Source of the DNA: Nitrospinota bacterium
GTDB lineage: Bacteria > Nitrospinota_A > UBA7883 > JACRGQ01
Assembly: GCA_016217735.1 (NCBI GenBank)
Contig: JACRGQ010000063.1
Span: forward strand, 1 to 61,631
Reading direction: 5' to 3'
Length of the DNA: 61,631 nt
Position numbers and translations under genes: made by a program
Notes under the pieces: generated by a model
Told to the model about the DNA's origin: nothing
Databases searched by the model: none
The model's input: the letters and a program-made list of their open reading frames with translations, nothing else
In this document: positions 1 to 7,603 of the stretch, piece by piece
How positions within the stretch are numbered: the first letter of the stretch is position 1
Layout: every line of letters starts with the position of its first letter

Positions 1-768
1 ATCGGCATTAACGGCGCGATACTCCCCGGCAACCAAGGGGGCAACATCGGTATCGGCTTCGCCATACCCATCAACATGGCAAAACAGATACTGGCGGACC
101 TCAAGGGAAAGAAGGGCGTCAGCCGCGGCTGGCTGGGCGTCATCATCCAGAGCATCACCCCCGAACTGCAAAAGGCGCTTAAGCTGAAGGGCGCCGTCGG
201 CGCGCTGGTGGGGGGCGTGGCGCCGGGCGGGCCGGCCGAAACGGCGGGCATCAAGCGCGGCGACGTTATCACGAAATTCAGCGGTAAAGAGGTGAAAGAT
301 TCGCGCGACCTTCCCCGCTATGTCGCCGAGCAAAAGCCCGGCACCGCGGTGGAACTGGAACTGGAGCGCAACGGCAAAAAAATGACCTTGAAAATGGCCT
401 TGGGCGATCTGCGGGAAGGGGAAAAAGCCTATCAGGCGGCCGCCAAAGGCGAAGAGACCTACGACGACCTGGGCATCGTGGTGAGCGACATCACCCCCGA
501 GATTGAAAAAGGCTTGAACCTCCCCAAGGGGCTTAAAGGGGTGGCCGTCAGCGGCATCGACCCGCGCGGCGTGGCGGCTCAGGCCGGCATCCAGCGCGGC
601 GACGTGATCGAAGAGGTGAACCGCCAGCCGGCGGCGAACGTGGGGCAATTCAGCGACCTGCTGGCGAAAATACCGGCGGATGAAGCGGTGCTCTTTACCG
701 TGCGGCGCGGCAGCAGTTCCACCTTCATCGTGATAGAGCCGATACCGGAACCGCAAAGCAAGCAATGA
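1..768 (+). CDS. HtrA/Deg serine protease, C-terminal part (start outside window)
   Basis: The reading frame is open from base 1, so the gene begins upstream. The 255 visible residues start with the end of a trypsin-like domain (GIGFAIPINMAKQIL, the usual end of the HtrA protease domain) and continue into two PDZ domains, roughly residues 40-135 and 150-250, each with the carboxylate-binding G-D-V-I region (IKRGDVITKF and IQRGDVIEEV). This is the layout of periplasmic DegP/DegQ-like proteases, which remove misfolded envelope proteins. The catalytic His, Asp and Ser lie outside the window and cannot be checked. The stop codon overlaps the next gene by four bases (ATGA), so the two are probably translated from one mRNA, although their functions have no evident link. 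Confidence 0.9.
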   Translation: MGINGAILPGNQGGNIGIGFAIPINMAKQILADLKGKKGVSRGWLGVIIQSITPELQKALKLKGAVGALVGGVAPGGPAETAGIKRGDVITKFSGKEVKDSRDLPRYVAEQKPGTAVELELERNGKKMTLKMALGDLREGEKAYQAAAKGEETYDDLGIVVSDITPEIEKGLNLPKGLKGVAVSGIDPRGVAAQAGIQRGDVIEEVNRQPAANVGQFSDLLAKIPADEAVLFTVRRGSSSTFIVIEPIPEPQSKQ

Positions 769-1766
769 GACGGGTCGGCATCACCACCACCATCCCCGCC
801 GAGTTCATCTTCGCGGCGGGGGGGGTGCCGGTCGACCTGAATAACATTTTCATCGCCGATGCCGCCCCGATGGGAATGCTGGAGCGGGCCGAGCGCGGCG
901 GCCTGCCGCGCGCGGTTTGCGGCTGGATCAAGGGAATGTACGGCGCGGCGCTTGCCGCCAACGTCGAGAGCGTCATCGCCGTGAGCGACGGCGACTGCTC
1001 GCACACCCGCTCGCTGGCCGAGATACTCGGGACGGAAGGGGTGAAATCGATTCCCTTCGCCTATCCGTACGACCGCGATTACGGCCTGCTGAAACGGCAG
1101 ATGGATAAGCTGGCCGCCTTTTTCGGGATCACGTTCGCCGATGCCGAAGCGATGATGCGCCGGATGGACCGCATCCGCAAAAAACTGCACCGCATAGACG
1201 AAATGACGTGGCGCGAAAACACCGTAACCGGATTTGAAAACCACCTCTTCCTCGTCAGCGCCAGCGACATGGACGGCGACATGGAGCGCTTCGAGCAAAA
1301 GGTGGATGCCTTCATGGCGGAGGCCGCCGCGCGTGAACCGCTTCCGCAAACGATCCGCCTCGCCTACATCGGCGTGCCGCCGATCTTCACCGACATCTAC
1401 CAGTTCCTCGAAACACGCGGGGCGCGCGTGATCTTCAATGAGGTGCAGCGGCAGTTCACCTTCCCGTTCGAAACCGGCGACCTGGTGGAGCGCTACCGGC
1501 GTTACACCTACCCCTACGATGTTTTCAGCCGCGTACGCGACATCGAGGCGGAAATTTCCCGGCGTGGCGTCCACGGGGTGGTTCACTATGTGCAGTCGTT
1601 CTGCCATCACCAGATGGAAGATGTGGTTTTCCGCAAGCACCTCGCCGGGCTGCCGCTGCTGACGGTGGAAGGGGACGCCCCCGGCCCGCTGGACGCGCGC
1701 ACCCGCCTCCGCATCGAGGGCTTTTGCGAGATGCTGGGGAGCAAGCGGCGGAAGGCGGCGTCGTGA
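765..1766 (+). CDS. 2-hydroxyacyl-CoA dehydratase family protein (single D-component subunit)
   Basis: This 333-residue protein belongs to the HgdB/FldB/BcrB family of iron-sulfur proteins that accept low-potential electrons from an ATP-driven activator. Four Cys are present: near residues 52 (AVCGW), 77 (DGDCSHT), 280 (QSFCHHQ) and 321 (GFCEM). The first three sit where family members bind a [4Fe-4S] cluster. Classical dehydratases have two different subunits of about 400 residues; here there is only one, somewhat short, followed directly by its activator (GTGA overlap). One-subunit relatives include uncharacterised archaeal proteins and the double-cubane cluster proteins. The latter, as I recall, use six Cys, so this one more likely has a single cubane. 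The substrate cannot be inferred; a CoA ester is possible but not shown. Confidence 0.85.
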   Translation: MRRVGITTTIPAEFIFAAGGVPVDLNNIFIADAAPMGMLERAERGGLPRAVCGWIKGMYGAALAANVESVIAVSDGDCSHTRSLAEILGTEGVKSIPFAYPYDRDYGLLKRQMDKLAAFFGITFADAEAMMRRMDRIRKKLHRIDEMTWRENTVTGFENHLFLVSASDMDGDMERFEQKVDAFMAEAAAREPLPQTIRLAYIGVPPIFTDIYQFLETRGARVIFNEVQRQFTFPFETGDLVERYRRYTYPYDVFSRVRDIEAEISRRGVHGVVHYVQSFCHHQMEDVVFRKHLAGLPLLTVEGDAPGPLDARTRLRIEGFCEMLGSKRRKAAS

Positions 1767-2533
1767 AAACGCTCGGCGTCGATGTCGGCAGCCGCTACGT
1801 CAAGCTGGCCGCGTTCGATGGCGAAGAGCTGCTCTTCGCCGAGAAACTGGATACGATCAAGTTCTACACCCTGTGCCGCCACGCGGGAAAAGTGGATATC
1901 TCCCGCCTGCCGGTTTTTTTGGAAAAGGGTTTTGCCTATGAGCGGGTGGTGAGCACCGGTTATGGCCGCTACAACGTCCGGATAGAAGGCTCCGCCGTCA
2001 TCAGCGAGATCAAGGCGCACACCCTCGGCGCGGCGTACCAGAGCGGACTTTCCGATTTCACCCTCCTCGACCTCGGCGGGCAGGACACCAAGGTGGTCCG
2101 GGTGCGCGGCGGCGAGGTGGATGATTTCGTGATGAACGATAAATGCGCCGCCGGTAGCGGCCGGTATCTGGAAAACATCGCCACGATTTTGGGCATCACG
2201 CCGGAGGAATTGGCCGGACACACGGACAAGCCGGTACCGCTCTCCGCCACCTGCGCCATCTTCGGCGAATCCGAAGTGGTCGGCGCGCTGGCGGAAGGGG
2301 CCGATATCGGGCATATCTGCGCCGGGGCCAACCTCTCGGTGGCGCAACGGCTGGCGCCGCTGGCGCGGCGGTACGGATCGGATAAATATGTCATTACCGG
2401 CGGCGTCGCCTGCAACGGCGGCGTGCTGGAATTTTTGGGCGAAAAACTTGGCGCGGAACTCATTGTCCCGCGCCACCCCCTCTTCAATGGCGCCATCGGC
2501 TGCGCCCTCGAAGCCGCGGCCGTCAACGCCTGA
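1763..2533 (+). CDS. 2-hydroxyacyl-CoA dehydratase activator (ASKHA ATPase, A-component)
   Basis: This is a 256-residue ATPase of the HgdC/BcrA/BadF activase family. It uses ATP hydrolysis to push an electron at very low potential into the partner dehydratase. Visible motifs are the first phosphate loop GVDVGSRYVKLAAF at the N terminus, the second phosphate loop LLDLGGQDTKVV, the cluster Cys in DKCAAGSGRYL (about residue 127) and in SATCAIFGESE (about residue 163), and the adenosine motif TGGVACNGGV. The two Cys would bind one [4Fe-4S] cluster shared across a homodimer. I chose GTG 1763 because it overlaps the upstream stop and places the first strand of the fold at the N terminus. A longer ATG start at 1724 would add residues from inside the upstream gene. 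Confidence 0.92.
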   Translation: MKTLGVDVGSRYVKLAAFDGEELLFAEKLDTIKFYTLCRHAGKVDISRLPVFLEKGFAYERVVSTGYGRYNVRIEGSAVISEIKAHTLGAAYQSGLSDFTLLDLGGQDTKVVRVRGGEVDDFVMNDKCAAGSGRYLENIATILGITPEELAGHTDKPVPLSATCAIFGESEVVGALAEGADIGHICAGANLSVAQRLAPLARRYGSDKYVITGGVACNGGVLEFLGEKLGAELIVPRHPLFNGAIGCALEAAAVNA

Positions 2534-3028
2534 TCAGAGCGCTTTCAGGGCCGCTTCGTAGTTCGGCTCCTGGGTGATTTCCGGCACCTGCTCGACGTAT
2601 TTCACCTTGTCATGTTCGTCCAGCACTATCACCGCGCGGGAGCAAACCCCCGCCAGCGGGCCGTCCACGATTTTCACTTTGTAGTCATCCGCGAAGCCGC
2701 TCCGGAAGGTGGAGAGGTTCTCCACATTGTTGATTCCCTCGGCGGCGCAAAAGCGTTTGTGGGCAAACGGCAGGTCGGCGGAAATATTCAGCACCACCGT
2801 ATTCGGCATCTTGGCGGCATCCTGATTGAAGCGGCGCACCGACGTGGCGCAGACCGGCGTATCAAGGCTTGGGAAAATGTTGAGCACCTTCTTTTTCCCC
2901 GCGTAGCTGGCAAGCGTGACTTCGGAGAGGTCAGTTTTCACCAGCTTGAAGCCGGGCGCGGCGGCCCCGATGGACGGCAGGTTCCCGGCGGTGTTTATCG
3001 GATTTCCCTTGAGAGTGATTTTAGCCAT
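2534..3028 (-). CDS. tpx: Thiol peroxidase (Tpx-type peroxiredoxin)
   Basis: This 164-residue peroxiredoxin reduces hydroperoxides. The peroxidatic Cys lies in [15 protein letters not shown] and the resolving Cys in [13 protein letters not shown], the spacing of atypical two-Cys Tpx enzymes. The N terminus [15 protein letters not shown] is typical of the family. The start at 3028 has a clear ribosome binding site (AAGGAG) and is preferred over an upstream in-frame TTG/ATG extension. A plausible promoter lies at 3096-3123. The gene converges on the activator gene and the two stop codons abut as TGATCA, with no terminator between them. It stands alone, so it is probably a general peroxide-defence gene. 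Confidence 0.95.
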   Translation of the reverse strand: MAKITLKGNPINTAGNLPSIGAAAPGFKLVKTDLSEVTLASYAGKKKVLNIFPSLDTPVCATSVRRFNQDAAKMPNTVVLNISADLPFAHKRFCAAEGINNVENLSTFRSGFADDYKVKIVDGPLAGVCSRAVIVLDEHDKVKYVEQVPEITQEPNYEAALKAL

Positions 3029-3095
3029 CGCTGTCTCCTTGTAACGTGGTTGCGTGTGATTACTTAGCCAAACCCAATGTGAACTTCTCCCGGTC

Positions 3096-3123
3096 ATTAT
3101 ACGCGACAACAACGGATGTCGAA
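3096..3123 (-). promoter_or_regulatory. Probable sigma70 promoter of tpx
   Basis: Read on the minus strand, the region holds TTCGAC (3123-3118), a 16-base spacer and a perfect TATAAT (3101-3096), about 70 bases upstream of the tpx start codon. The -10 box is perfect; the -35 box matches the consensus only partly. Confidence 0.5.
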
Positions 3124-3211
3124 GGGGAGATACGGGGCGATTGCCGGAGTTCCCTTTTTCACGGCCTCCATCTTTGGTATACTTTCATCCTTAACATAAG
3201 GAGTACCCCCA

Positions 3212-3628
3212 ATGGCCCACCGCCGTCATGAACCGGCCGCCCCGAAGGATACGATGGAGCGCTTTTTTGAAAATGGCGGGCGTTCCGTTTCCGCCAGCGC
3301 GCAGGCGTGGGTGCCGCCGGTGGATATGTATGAGACCGCCGACGATGTGGTGATCCGCGCCGAGCTTCCCGGCGTTGAGGAAAAAGACGTCCGCATCGAG
3401 ATGAGCGAGAACTACATCACCATCCAGGGGAAACGCCCCTTGAAGACCGGCCACGGACGGTACGTCTGCCTGGAGCGGAACTACGGCTCGTTCCAGCGCA
3501 CCTTCCGCCTGCCGGTCATCGTGGAAAAAGACGAGGTTCACGCCGAATACCGTTTCGGCGTGCTGATGATTGTGGTAAAAAAACAGAAGGGGCAAAGCCC
3601 CGAATACGTCCGCGTGGAAATAGAATAA
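3212..3628 (+). CDS. Small heat shock protein, Hsp20 / alpha-crystallin family
   Basis: This 138-residue chaperone has an alpha-crystallin domain from about residue 35 to the C terminus. It shows the family signatures ETADDVVIRAELPGVEEKDV near the start of the domain and YRFGVLMIVVKK near its end, corresponding to the usual A-x-x-x-n-G-v-L motif. Such proteins hold unfolding proteins in a refoldable state in the cytoplasm. The start has an AAGGAG site six bases upstream, and TATACT at 3178-3183 could be a -10 box. The stop codon shares one base with the bioB start (TAATG), so bioB is probably co-transcribed, an unexpected pairing of stress chaperone and biotin synthesis. Confidence 0.93.
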   Translation: MAHRRHEPAAPKDTMERFFENGGRSVSASAQAWVPPVDMYETADDVVIRAELPGVEEKDVRIEMSENYITIQGKRPLKTGHGRYVCLERNYGSFQRTFRLPVIVEKDEVHAEYRFGVLMIVVKKQKGQSPEYVRVEIE

Positions 3629-4620
3629 TGAACCAGCCATACGCCCTGATAAACAACTGCATGGAAAAGGCGCTCCGCAACGAGCCGCTGGCGCGCGGCG
3701 AAGCGCTGGAGATCGTCAATCTCCACGCCGATTATGTGATGCCGCTTATGGCCGCGGCCGACCGTGTGCGGCGCTTTTACAAGGGAAACCGGGTCTCGCT
3801 CTGCTCCGTCATCAATGCCCGGTCGGGGCGCTGTCCCGAAGATTGCGCCTTCTGTCCGCAATCAGTTCACGCGTCCAGCGAAGTTCCGGCCTATGAGCTG
3901 GTGGATGGCGGAACCATAACGCGGGCCGCCGCGACGGCGCTTGCAAGCGGCGCGCACAAGTTCGGCATCGTCACCAGCGGCAAGGGAGCCGTCACCCGCG
4001 CGGGGGAGTTCGACGAACTGCTGGGCCGGATCAGGGAGATGAAGGAGACCGTCGGCATCCACCGCTGCGCGTCGCTTGGCGTTATCGACGAGGATGAGGC
4101 CCGCGCGCTGAAGGAGGCCGGCTTGCAGGAATTCCACCACAACCTGGAGACGGCCCGCGGCTTCTACCCCAATATCTGCTCCACCCGCTCGTACGATGAG
4201 AACGTGGATTCCATCCGCGCAGCGAAGGCGGCGGGATTGCGCGTCTGCTGCGGCGGCATTCTCGGCATGGGAGAGACCCCCGAACAGCGCGTGGAATTCG
4301 CCGAAGAACTGCGCCAGCTCGGCGTCGACTCCATACCGCTCAATTTCCTCAATCCGATAAAGGGAACCGCGCTGGAAAACCAGCCGCCGCTCAGGCCGCT
4401 GGAGATACTCAAGATCATCGCCTTTTTCCGGCTCTACCTGCCGGACAGGGACATCAAGGTGGCCGGCGGCCGCGAGGTGAATCTGCGCGGCCTGCAATCG
4501 TTCATGTTTTTTGCCGGCGCCAACAGCGCGATGGTGGGTAATTACCTCACCACCAAAGGCCGCGCCGCCGCGGACGACCTGGAAATGATCGCCGACCTGG
4601 AGCTGGAGGTCGTTGACTGA
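3628..4620 (+). CDS. bioB: Biotin synthase (radical SAM)
   Basis: This 330-residue radical SAM enzyme inserts sulfur into dethiobiotin, the last step of biotin synthesis. The CX3CX2C motif GRCPEDCAFCPQS (Cys near 69, 73 and 76) binds the [4Fe-4S] cluster that cleaves S-adenosylmethionine. Other family blocks are HHNLETARGFYPNICSTRSY, where Cys and Tyr lie near substrate, and GEVTPEQR-like GETPEQRVEFA. The conserved Arg expected near the auxiliary [2Fe-2S] cluster is in GGREVNLRG. The length is normal. The coding sequence overlaps hsp20 by one base and bioF by eight, consistent with one operon. No bioA, bioD, bioC or bioH is in the window. Confidence 0.97.
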   Translation: MNQPYALINNCMEKALRNEPLARGEALEIVNLHADYVMPLMAAADRVRRFYKGNRVSLCSVINARSGRCPEDCAFCPQSVHASSEVPAYELVDGGTITRAAATALASGAHKFGIVTSGKGAVTRAGEFDELLGRIREMKETVGIHRCASLGVIDEDEARALKEAGLQEFHHNLETARGFYPNICSTRSYDENVDSIRAAKAAGLRVCCGGILGMGETPEQRVEFAEELRQLGVDSIPLNFLNPIKGTALENQPPLRPLEILKIIAFFRLYLPDRDIKVAGGREVNLRGLQSFMFFAGANSAMVGNYLTTKGRAAADDLEMIADLELEVVD

Positions 4621-5791
4621 CGATATTTTCTCCGCCGGGCTGGAAGACCTGGCCGCCCGCGGGCTGCTGCGCGCCGCCACGGCGTTCGATGGCGGCTCCG
4701 CGCGCACCGTCACGATAGACGGGCGCACACTTCTTCTCTTTTGCTCCAACGACTACTTCGGCCTTTCGCACGACCCGCGCATTGTGGCGGCGGTGAAGGA
4801 CGGGCTGGACCGGTACGGCTTCGGCTCCGGCGGTTCGCGCCTCATCTCCGGTACGCGGACTCCCCACGCGGAGCTTGAAAAAAACATCGCCTCGTTTCTT
4901 GGCATGGAGGCGGCGTTGCTCTTCGGCAGCGGCTTTTCGGCCAACAGCGGCGTGATCCCGGCCATCGCGGGCAAAGGGGATTTCATCATCGCCGACAAGC
5001 TCAACCACGCCTCGCTGGTGGATGGCTGCCGCCTCTCCCGCGCCGATTTCGCGCGCTACCCGCATCGCGACATGGCGGCCCTCGAAAAGCTTTTAAAGAA
5101 AGGACAATCCGCCCGCGCCCGCTGGATCATTACCGACGGCCTTTTCAGCATGGACGGCGACATGGCCCCGCTCGATGCCATCTGCGCGTTGGCGAAAAAA
5201 TACGGGGCATACGTTTATGTGGACGATGCCCACGCATTCGGCGTGTTGGGAAAAAACGGGCGCGGCACACCGGAACTGTTTGGCGTGGAGCATGACATCG
5301 ACATTCTCATGGGAACGCTGGGCAAGGCGGCCGGCGGCATGGGGGCGTTCGCGGCGGGAAAAAAAAGCACCGTTGATTGGCTGCTGAACAGGGCACGCAG
5401 CTTCATATTTTCCACCGCCATGCCGGCCGCGGTGGCGGCGGGAAGCCTGAAAGCGGTGGAGATACTGGGAAATTTTGAAACGGAACGTAACGCATTTTTT
5501 CGCGCCACCGAAGGCTGCCACCAGCGGCTAAAAACCGCTGGTTTTGCTATTCCGTCTAAAAGCTATATAATACCGCTCGTTATCGGGGAAGCGGGCGATG
5601 CCTTGGCAGCCGCGAAACGGCTGTGGGACGATGGGATATTTCTTCAGGCTGTACGGCCTCCCGCCGTCCAAGAAGGGACTTCCCGGCTCCGTTTAACGCT
5701 TTCCCTGGCGCATACGGAGCAAGACAGGGACGCAATGATCCGGGGATTGATAACGCACATTGGCGGCGGACATAAGGGGACAGCGCAATAG
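4613..5791 (+). CDS. bioF: 8-amino-7-oxononanoate synthase
   Basis: This 392-residue PLP enzyme of the alpha-oxoamine synthase family joins pimeloyl thioester to alanine, the first step in building the biotin rings. The PLP Lys is in GTLGKAAGGMGAF (about residue 237). The cofactor-stacking His and ring-nitrogen Asp are in YVDDAHAFGVLG, and the glycine-rich GSGGSRLISGT loop is near residue 70. Translation is taken from TTG 4613, which overlaps the bioB stop and has GGAGG three bases upstream, a rather close spacing. The next ATG in frame is too far into the fold. The stop TAG overlaps the possible ATA start of the next gene. Confidence 0.96.
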   Translation: MTDDIFSAGLEDLAARGLLRAATAFDGGSARTVTIDGRTLLLFCSNDYFGLSHDPRIVAAVKDGLDRYGFGSGGSRLISGTRTPHAELEKNIASFLGMEAALLFGSGFSANSGVIPAIAGKGDFIIADKLNHASLVDGCRLSRADFARYPHRDMAALEKLLKKGQSARARWIITDGLFSMDGDMAPLDAICALAKKYGAYVYVDDAHAFGVLGKNGRGTPELFGVEHDIDILMGTLGKAAGGMGAFAAGKKSTVDWLLNRARSFIFSTAMPAAVAAGSLKAVEILGNFETERNAFFRATEGCHQRLKTAGFAIPSKSYIIPLVIGEAGDALAAAKRLWDDGIFLQAVRPPAVQEGTSRLRLTLSLAHTEQDRDAMIRGLITHIGGGHKGTAQ

Positions 5792-6783
5792 AAACGAAAA
5801 AGATCATCCTGTTTGAAAAAGACGTCAAAGCGCGTCACATCATCGACATCATGATCCGCAAGATCGGATGCCCGAATGTGCTTGATGTGGAATCGCAGGA
5901 GGACTTCGACCAGGCAATCGCCTCGTCGATTGATCCCTATTCCGGCATGGCGGGTCTTCTGGGAAAGGCGGCCCTGCCAAAAATCCTTATCGACCTCATC
6001 ATCGTCGATTGGGATACCCCCGCGGGCGGCGCCATAAAACTTATTAAGACGATGAAGGCCAAATTTTCGGGACACTATCGCTTCCTGCTGGTGGCCGACA
6101 AGCGTCACTTTAACGAAATGAGCACGGCGCTCAAGGCGGGCGCCACCGATTTCATTCTGAAACCGTTCACCATGTCCGACTTCAACGAGAAAATGGAGAA
6201 CGTCCTTTCCGACAAACCGCTCACCGTGCAATCGTTCAGCATGGGGGCGGCATCCGAAAAATCAAAAAAAGTGGGGTACGGCGTGAACCCTTTCGCGGTG
6301 GATAAAAGCGCTCCCGCCGCGCCCAAGGTGGAAACGCCGCCCGTGGCGGCAAAGCCGGAAGCGCCCCCCGCGGCGCCACGCATCGCCCCCCGGGTAAAAC
6401 CGAAATTCGCGCCTCCCGCCGCCGGCACGGGCGGAGGCGGCACCTCCTTCTACACCTCCTCGACGGGGAAAAAGCGCCCCGAAAACGCCGAGCCGACCGC
6501 CACCCTCATCGACGGCAAAATCGACGGTCATTACCACGAGAAGGTGGACGTTATCGGCGGCGGCGAGAATTGCTACTGGGCCCAAGAGACGGAGACCGGC
6601 AAAGTGCGCCTGGAATATCTGAGCGCCAAAGGAACACCCACCGGCATGCAAGCGAAAATAATCGACCGCGACGACTTCATGTTCAGTTTCTACCTCTGCG
6701 AAGAATACGGCTGCAACCTGTTGCGCCGCCTTGGTCAGTGGCCCCCGCCCGGTTACGAAGAAAAAGCGGACAACATCACCTGA
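5788..6783 (+). CDS. Receiver-domain protein with Pro/Ala linker and unknown C-terminal domain
   Basis: Residues 1-140 look like a degenerate CheY-type receiver. A first strand KKIILFEKD is followed by LIIVDWDTP (phospho-acceptor Asp about residue 74), the Ala-rich switch region LKAGATDF and the conserved Lys in FILKPF. A Pro/Ala-rich linker (about 165-225) leads to a 100-residue domain with Cys in GGGENCYWAQE and LCEEYGCNLL that I do not recognise. The first ATG in frame is at 5851, but that start would delete strand one. ATA 5788 gives METKKIILFEKD, has GGGGA seven bases upstream and overlaps the bioF stop as ATAG. A rare ATA start, or an ATG-to-ATA change, is therefore suggested. No DNA-binding output domain is seen, so a signalling adaptor role is inferred. 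Confidence 0.7.
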   Translation: METKKIILFEKDVKARHIIDIMIRKIGCPNVLDVESQEDFDQAIASSIDPYSGMAGLLGKAALPKILIDLIIVDWDTPAGGAIKLIKTMKAKFSGHYRFLLVADKRHFNEMSTALKAGATDFILKPFTMSDFNEKMENVLSDKPLTVQSFSMGAASEKSKKVGYGVNPFAVDKSAPAAPKVETPPVAAKPEAPPAAPRIAPRVKPKFAPPAAGTGGGGTSFYTSSTGKKRPENAEPTATLIDGKIDGHYHEKVDVIGGGENCYWAQETETGKVRLEYLSAKGTPTGMQAKIIDRDDFMFSFYLCEEYGCNLLRRLGQWPPPGYEEKADNIT

Positions 6784-6887
6784 TTTCCCCGCCGCGCCGC
6801 CCGCCGCGCGCGTTCCCCCCATAACCGCCGCGTGAATTGCGCCCCAAGTCGCGGAAACGGGGTAGAATACCGTACATGGGGGAACGG

Positions 6888-7268
6888 ATGAAGAAGAAGC
6901 CGCTGGAATGGCTGCGGCAGGCGGATTTCGATATGGATACCGCCGACCTCGTTCTGGGGGTGGGACGCTTCTTCTACGCCGTTTTCATGTGCCACCTCGC
7001 GTTGGAGAAGGCGTTGAAGGGCGTTTACACGGCCAAGCTGCGGCGCGTTCCCCCAAAAACCCACAGTCTGGTCTATTTGGTGGAACGGATGAAGCTGCAT
7101 GTGCCGGATCCGATATTCGACTACCTCTACACGCTCAACCGCGTGAGCGCGCAGATACGCTATCCGGATGACCTGCACAAGATGCTCGATACGTTCAGCG
7201 AGGGAATGACCCGTGATCTCCTCATGGAGGGGAGGAAAGCGTTGGAATGGATAAAGGGAAGGTTATAA
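6888..7268 (+). CDS. HEPN domain protein, putative HepT-like toxin
   Basis: This 126-residue all-alpha protein fits the HEPN family (COG2250 type). It starts MKKKPLEWLRQADFD, contains the core CHLALEKALKGVY, and ends with a helix including SAQIRYPDDLHKML. The R-x5-H in RYPDDLH may be the catalytic RNase signature R-x4-6-H. It is followed, with a 22-base overlap, by a minimal nucleotidyltransferase. In known HEPN/MNT pairs the HEPN partner is the toxic RNase and the nucleotidyltransferase silences it by adding AMP. ATG 6888 has a GGGGGA site just upstream; ATG 6876 is an alternative. Function is inferred from family and pairing. Confidence 0.85.
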   Translation: MKKKPLEWLRQADFDMDTADLVLGVGRFFYAVFMCHLALEKALKGVYTAKLRRVPPKTHSLVYLVERMKLHVPDPIFDYLYTLNRVSAQIRYPDDLHKMLDTFSEGMTRDLLMEGRKALEWIKGRL

Positions 7269-7585
7269 CCGCTATCGGCCGCCTGAAGGACATCCTTCTC
7301 GCGGAAGGGCTGCATCTCGACCGGATCATCCTCTTCGGCAGCCGCATACGCGGCGACGAACAGGAGGAGAGCGACATCGACCTGCTGGTTATCTCGGAGG
7401 ATTTTGCGGGGAAGAGCATCTTCGAGCGCGCGGCGCTGACGAAGAACGCCGAGATCACCGCCATGAAGCAGTTTCAGGTGCCGTTCGATATTATCACCCT
7501 CACCGAAGAGGAGTTTGAAAGCGGCGGTTCGCTCTTTGCGCAGTTCGCCGAAGACGGGGAAACGGTTTACCGCAAGCCGGAATGA
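7247..7585 (+). CDS. MNT-domain nucleotidyltransferase, putative MntA-like antitoxin
   Basis: This 112-residue protein has the minimal nucleotidyltransferase signature: GSRIRGDEQEESDIDLLV gives the G-S-x10-D-x-D pattern that binds the nucleotide and metal, preceded by the strand LDRIILFG. In characterised HEPN/MNT modules this partner adenylylates a Tyr of the HEPN RNase and blocks it. The gene begins 22 bases inside the HEPN gene, as usual for such pairs, so expression is tightly coupled. Only one acidic cluster (DID) plus a later possible third Asp (FDIITL) is seen, which is enough for the family. Confidence 0.9.
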   Translation: MDKGKVITAIGRLKDILLAEGLHLDRIILFGSRIRGDEQEESDIDLLVISEDFAGKSIFERAALTKNAEITAMKQFQVPFDIITLTEEEFESGGSLFAQFAEDGETVYRKPE

Positions 7586-7603
7586 TACCTTCCGGGCGGA
7601 TGC

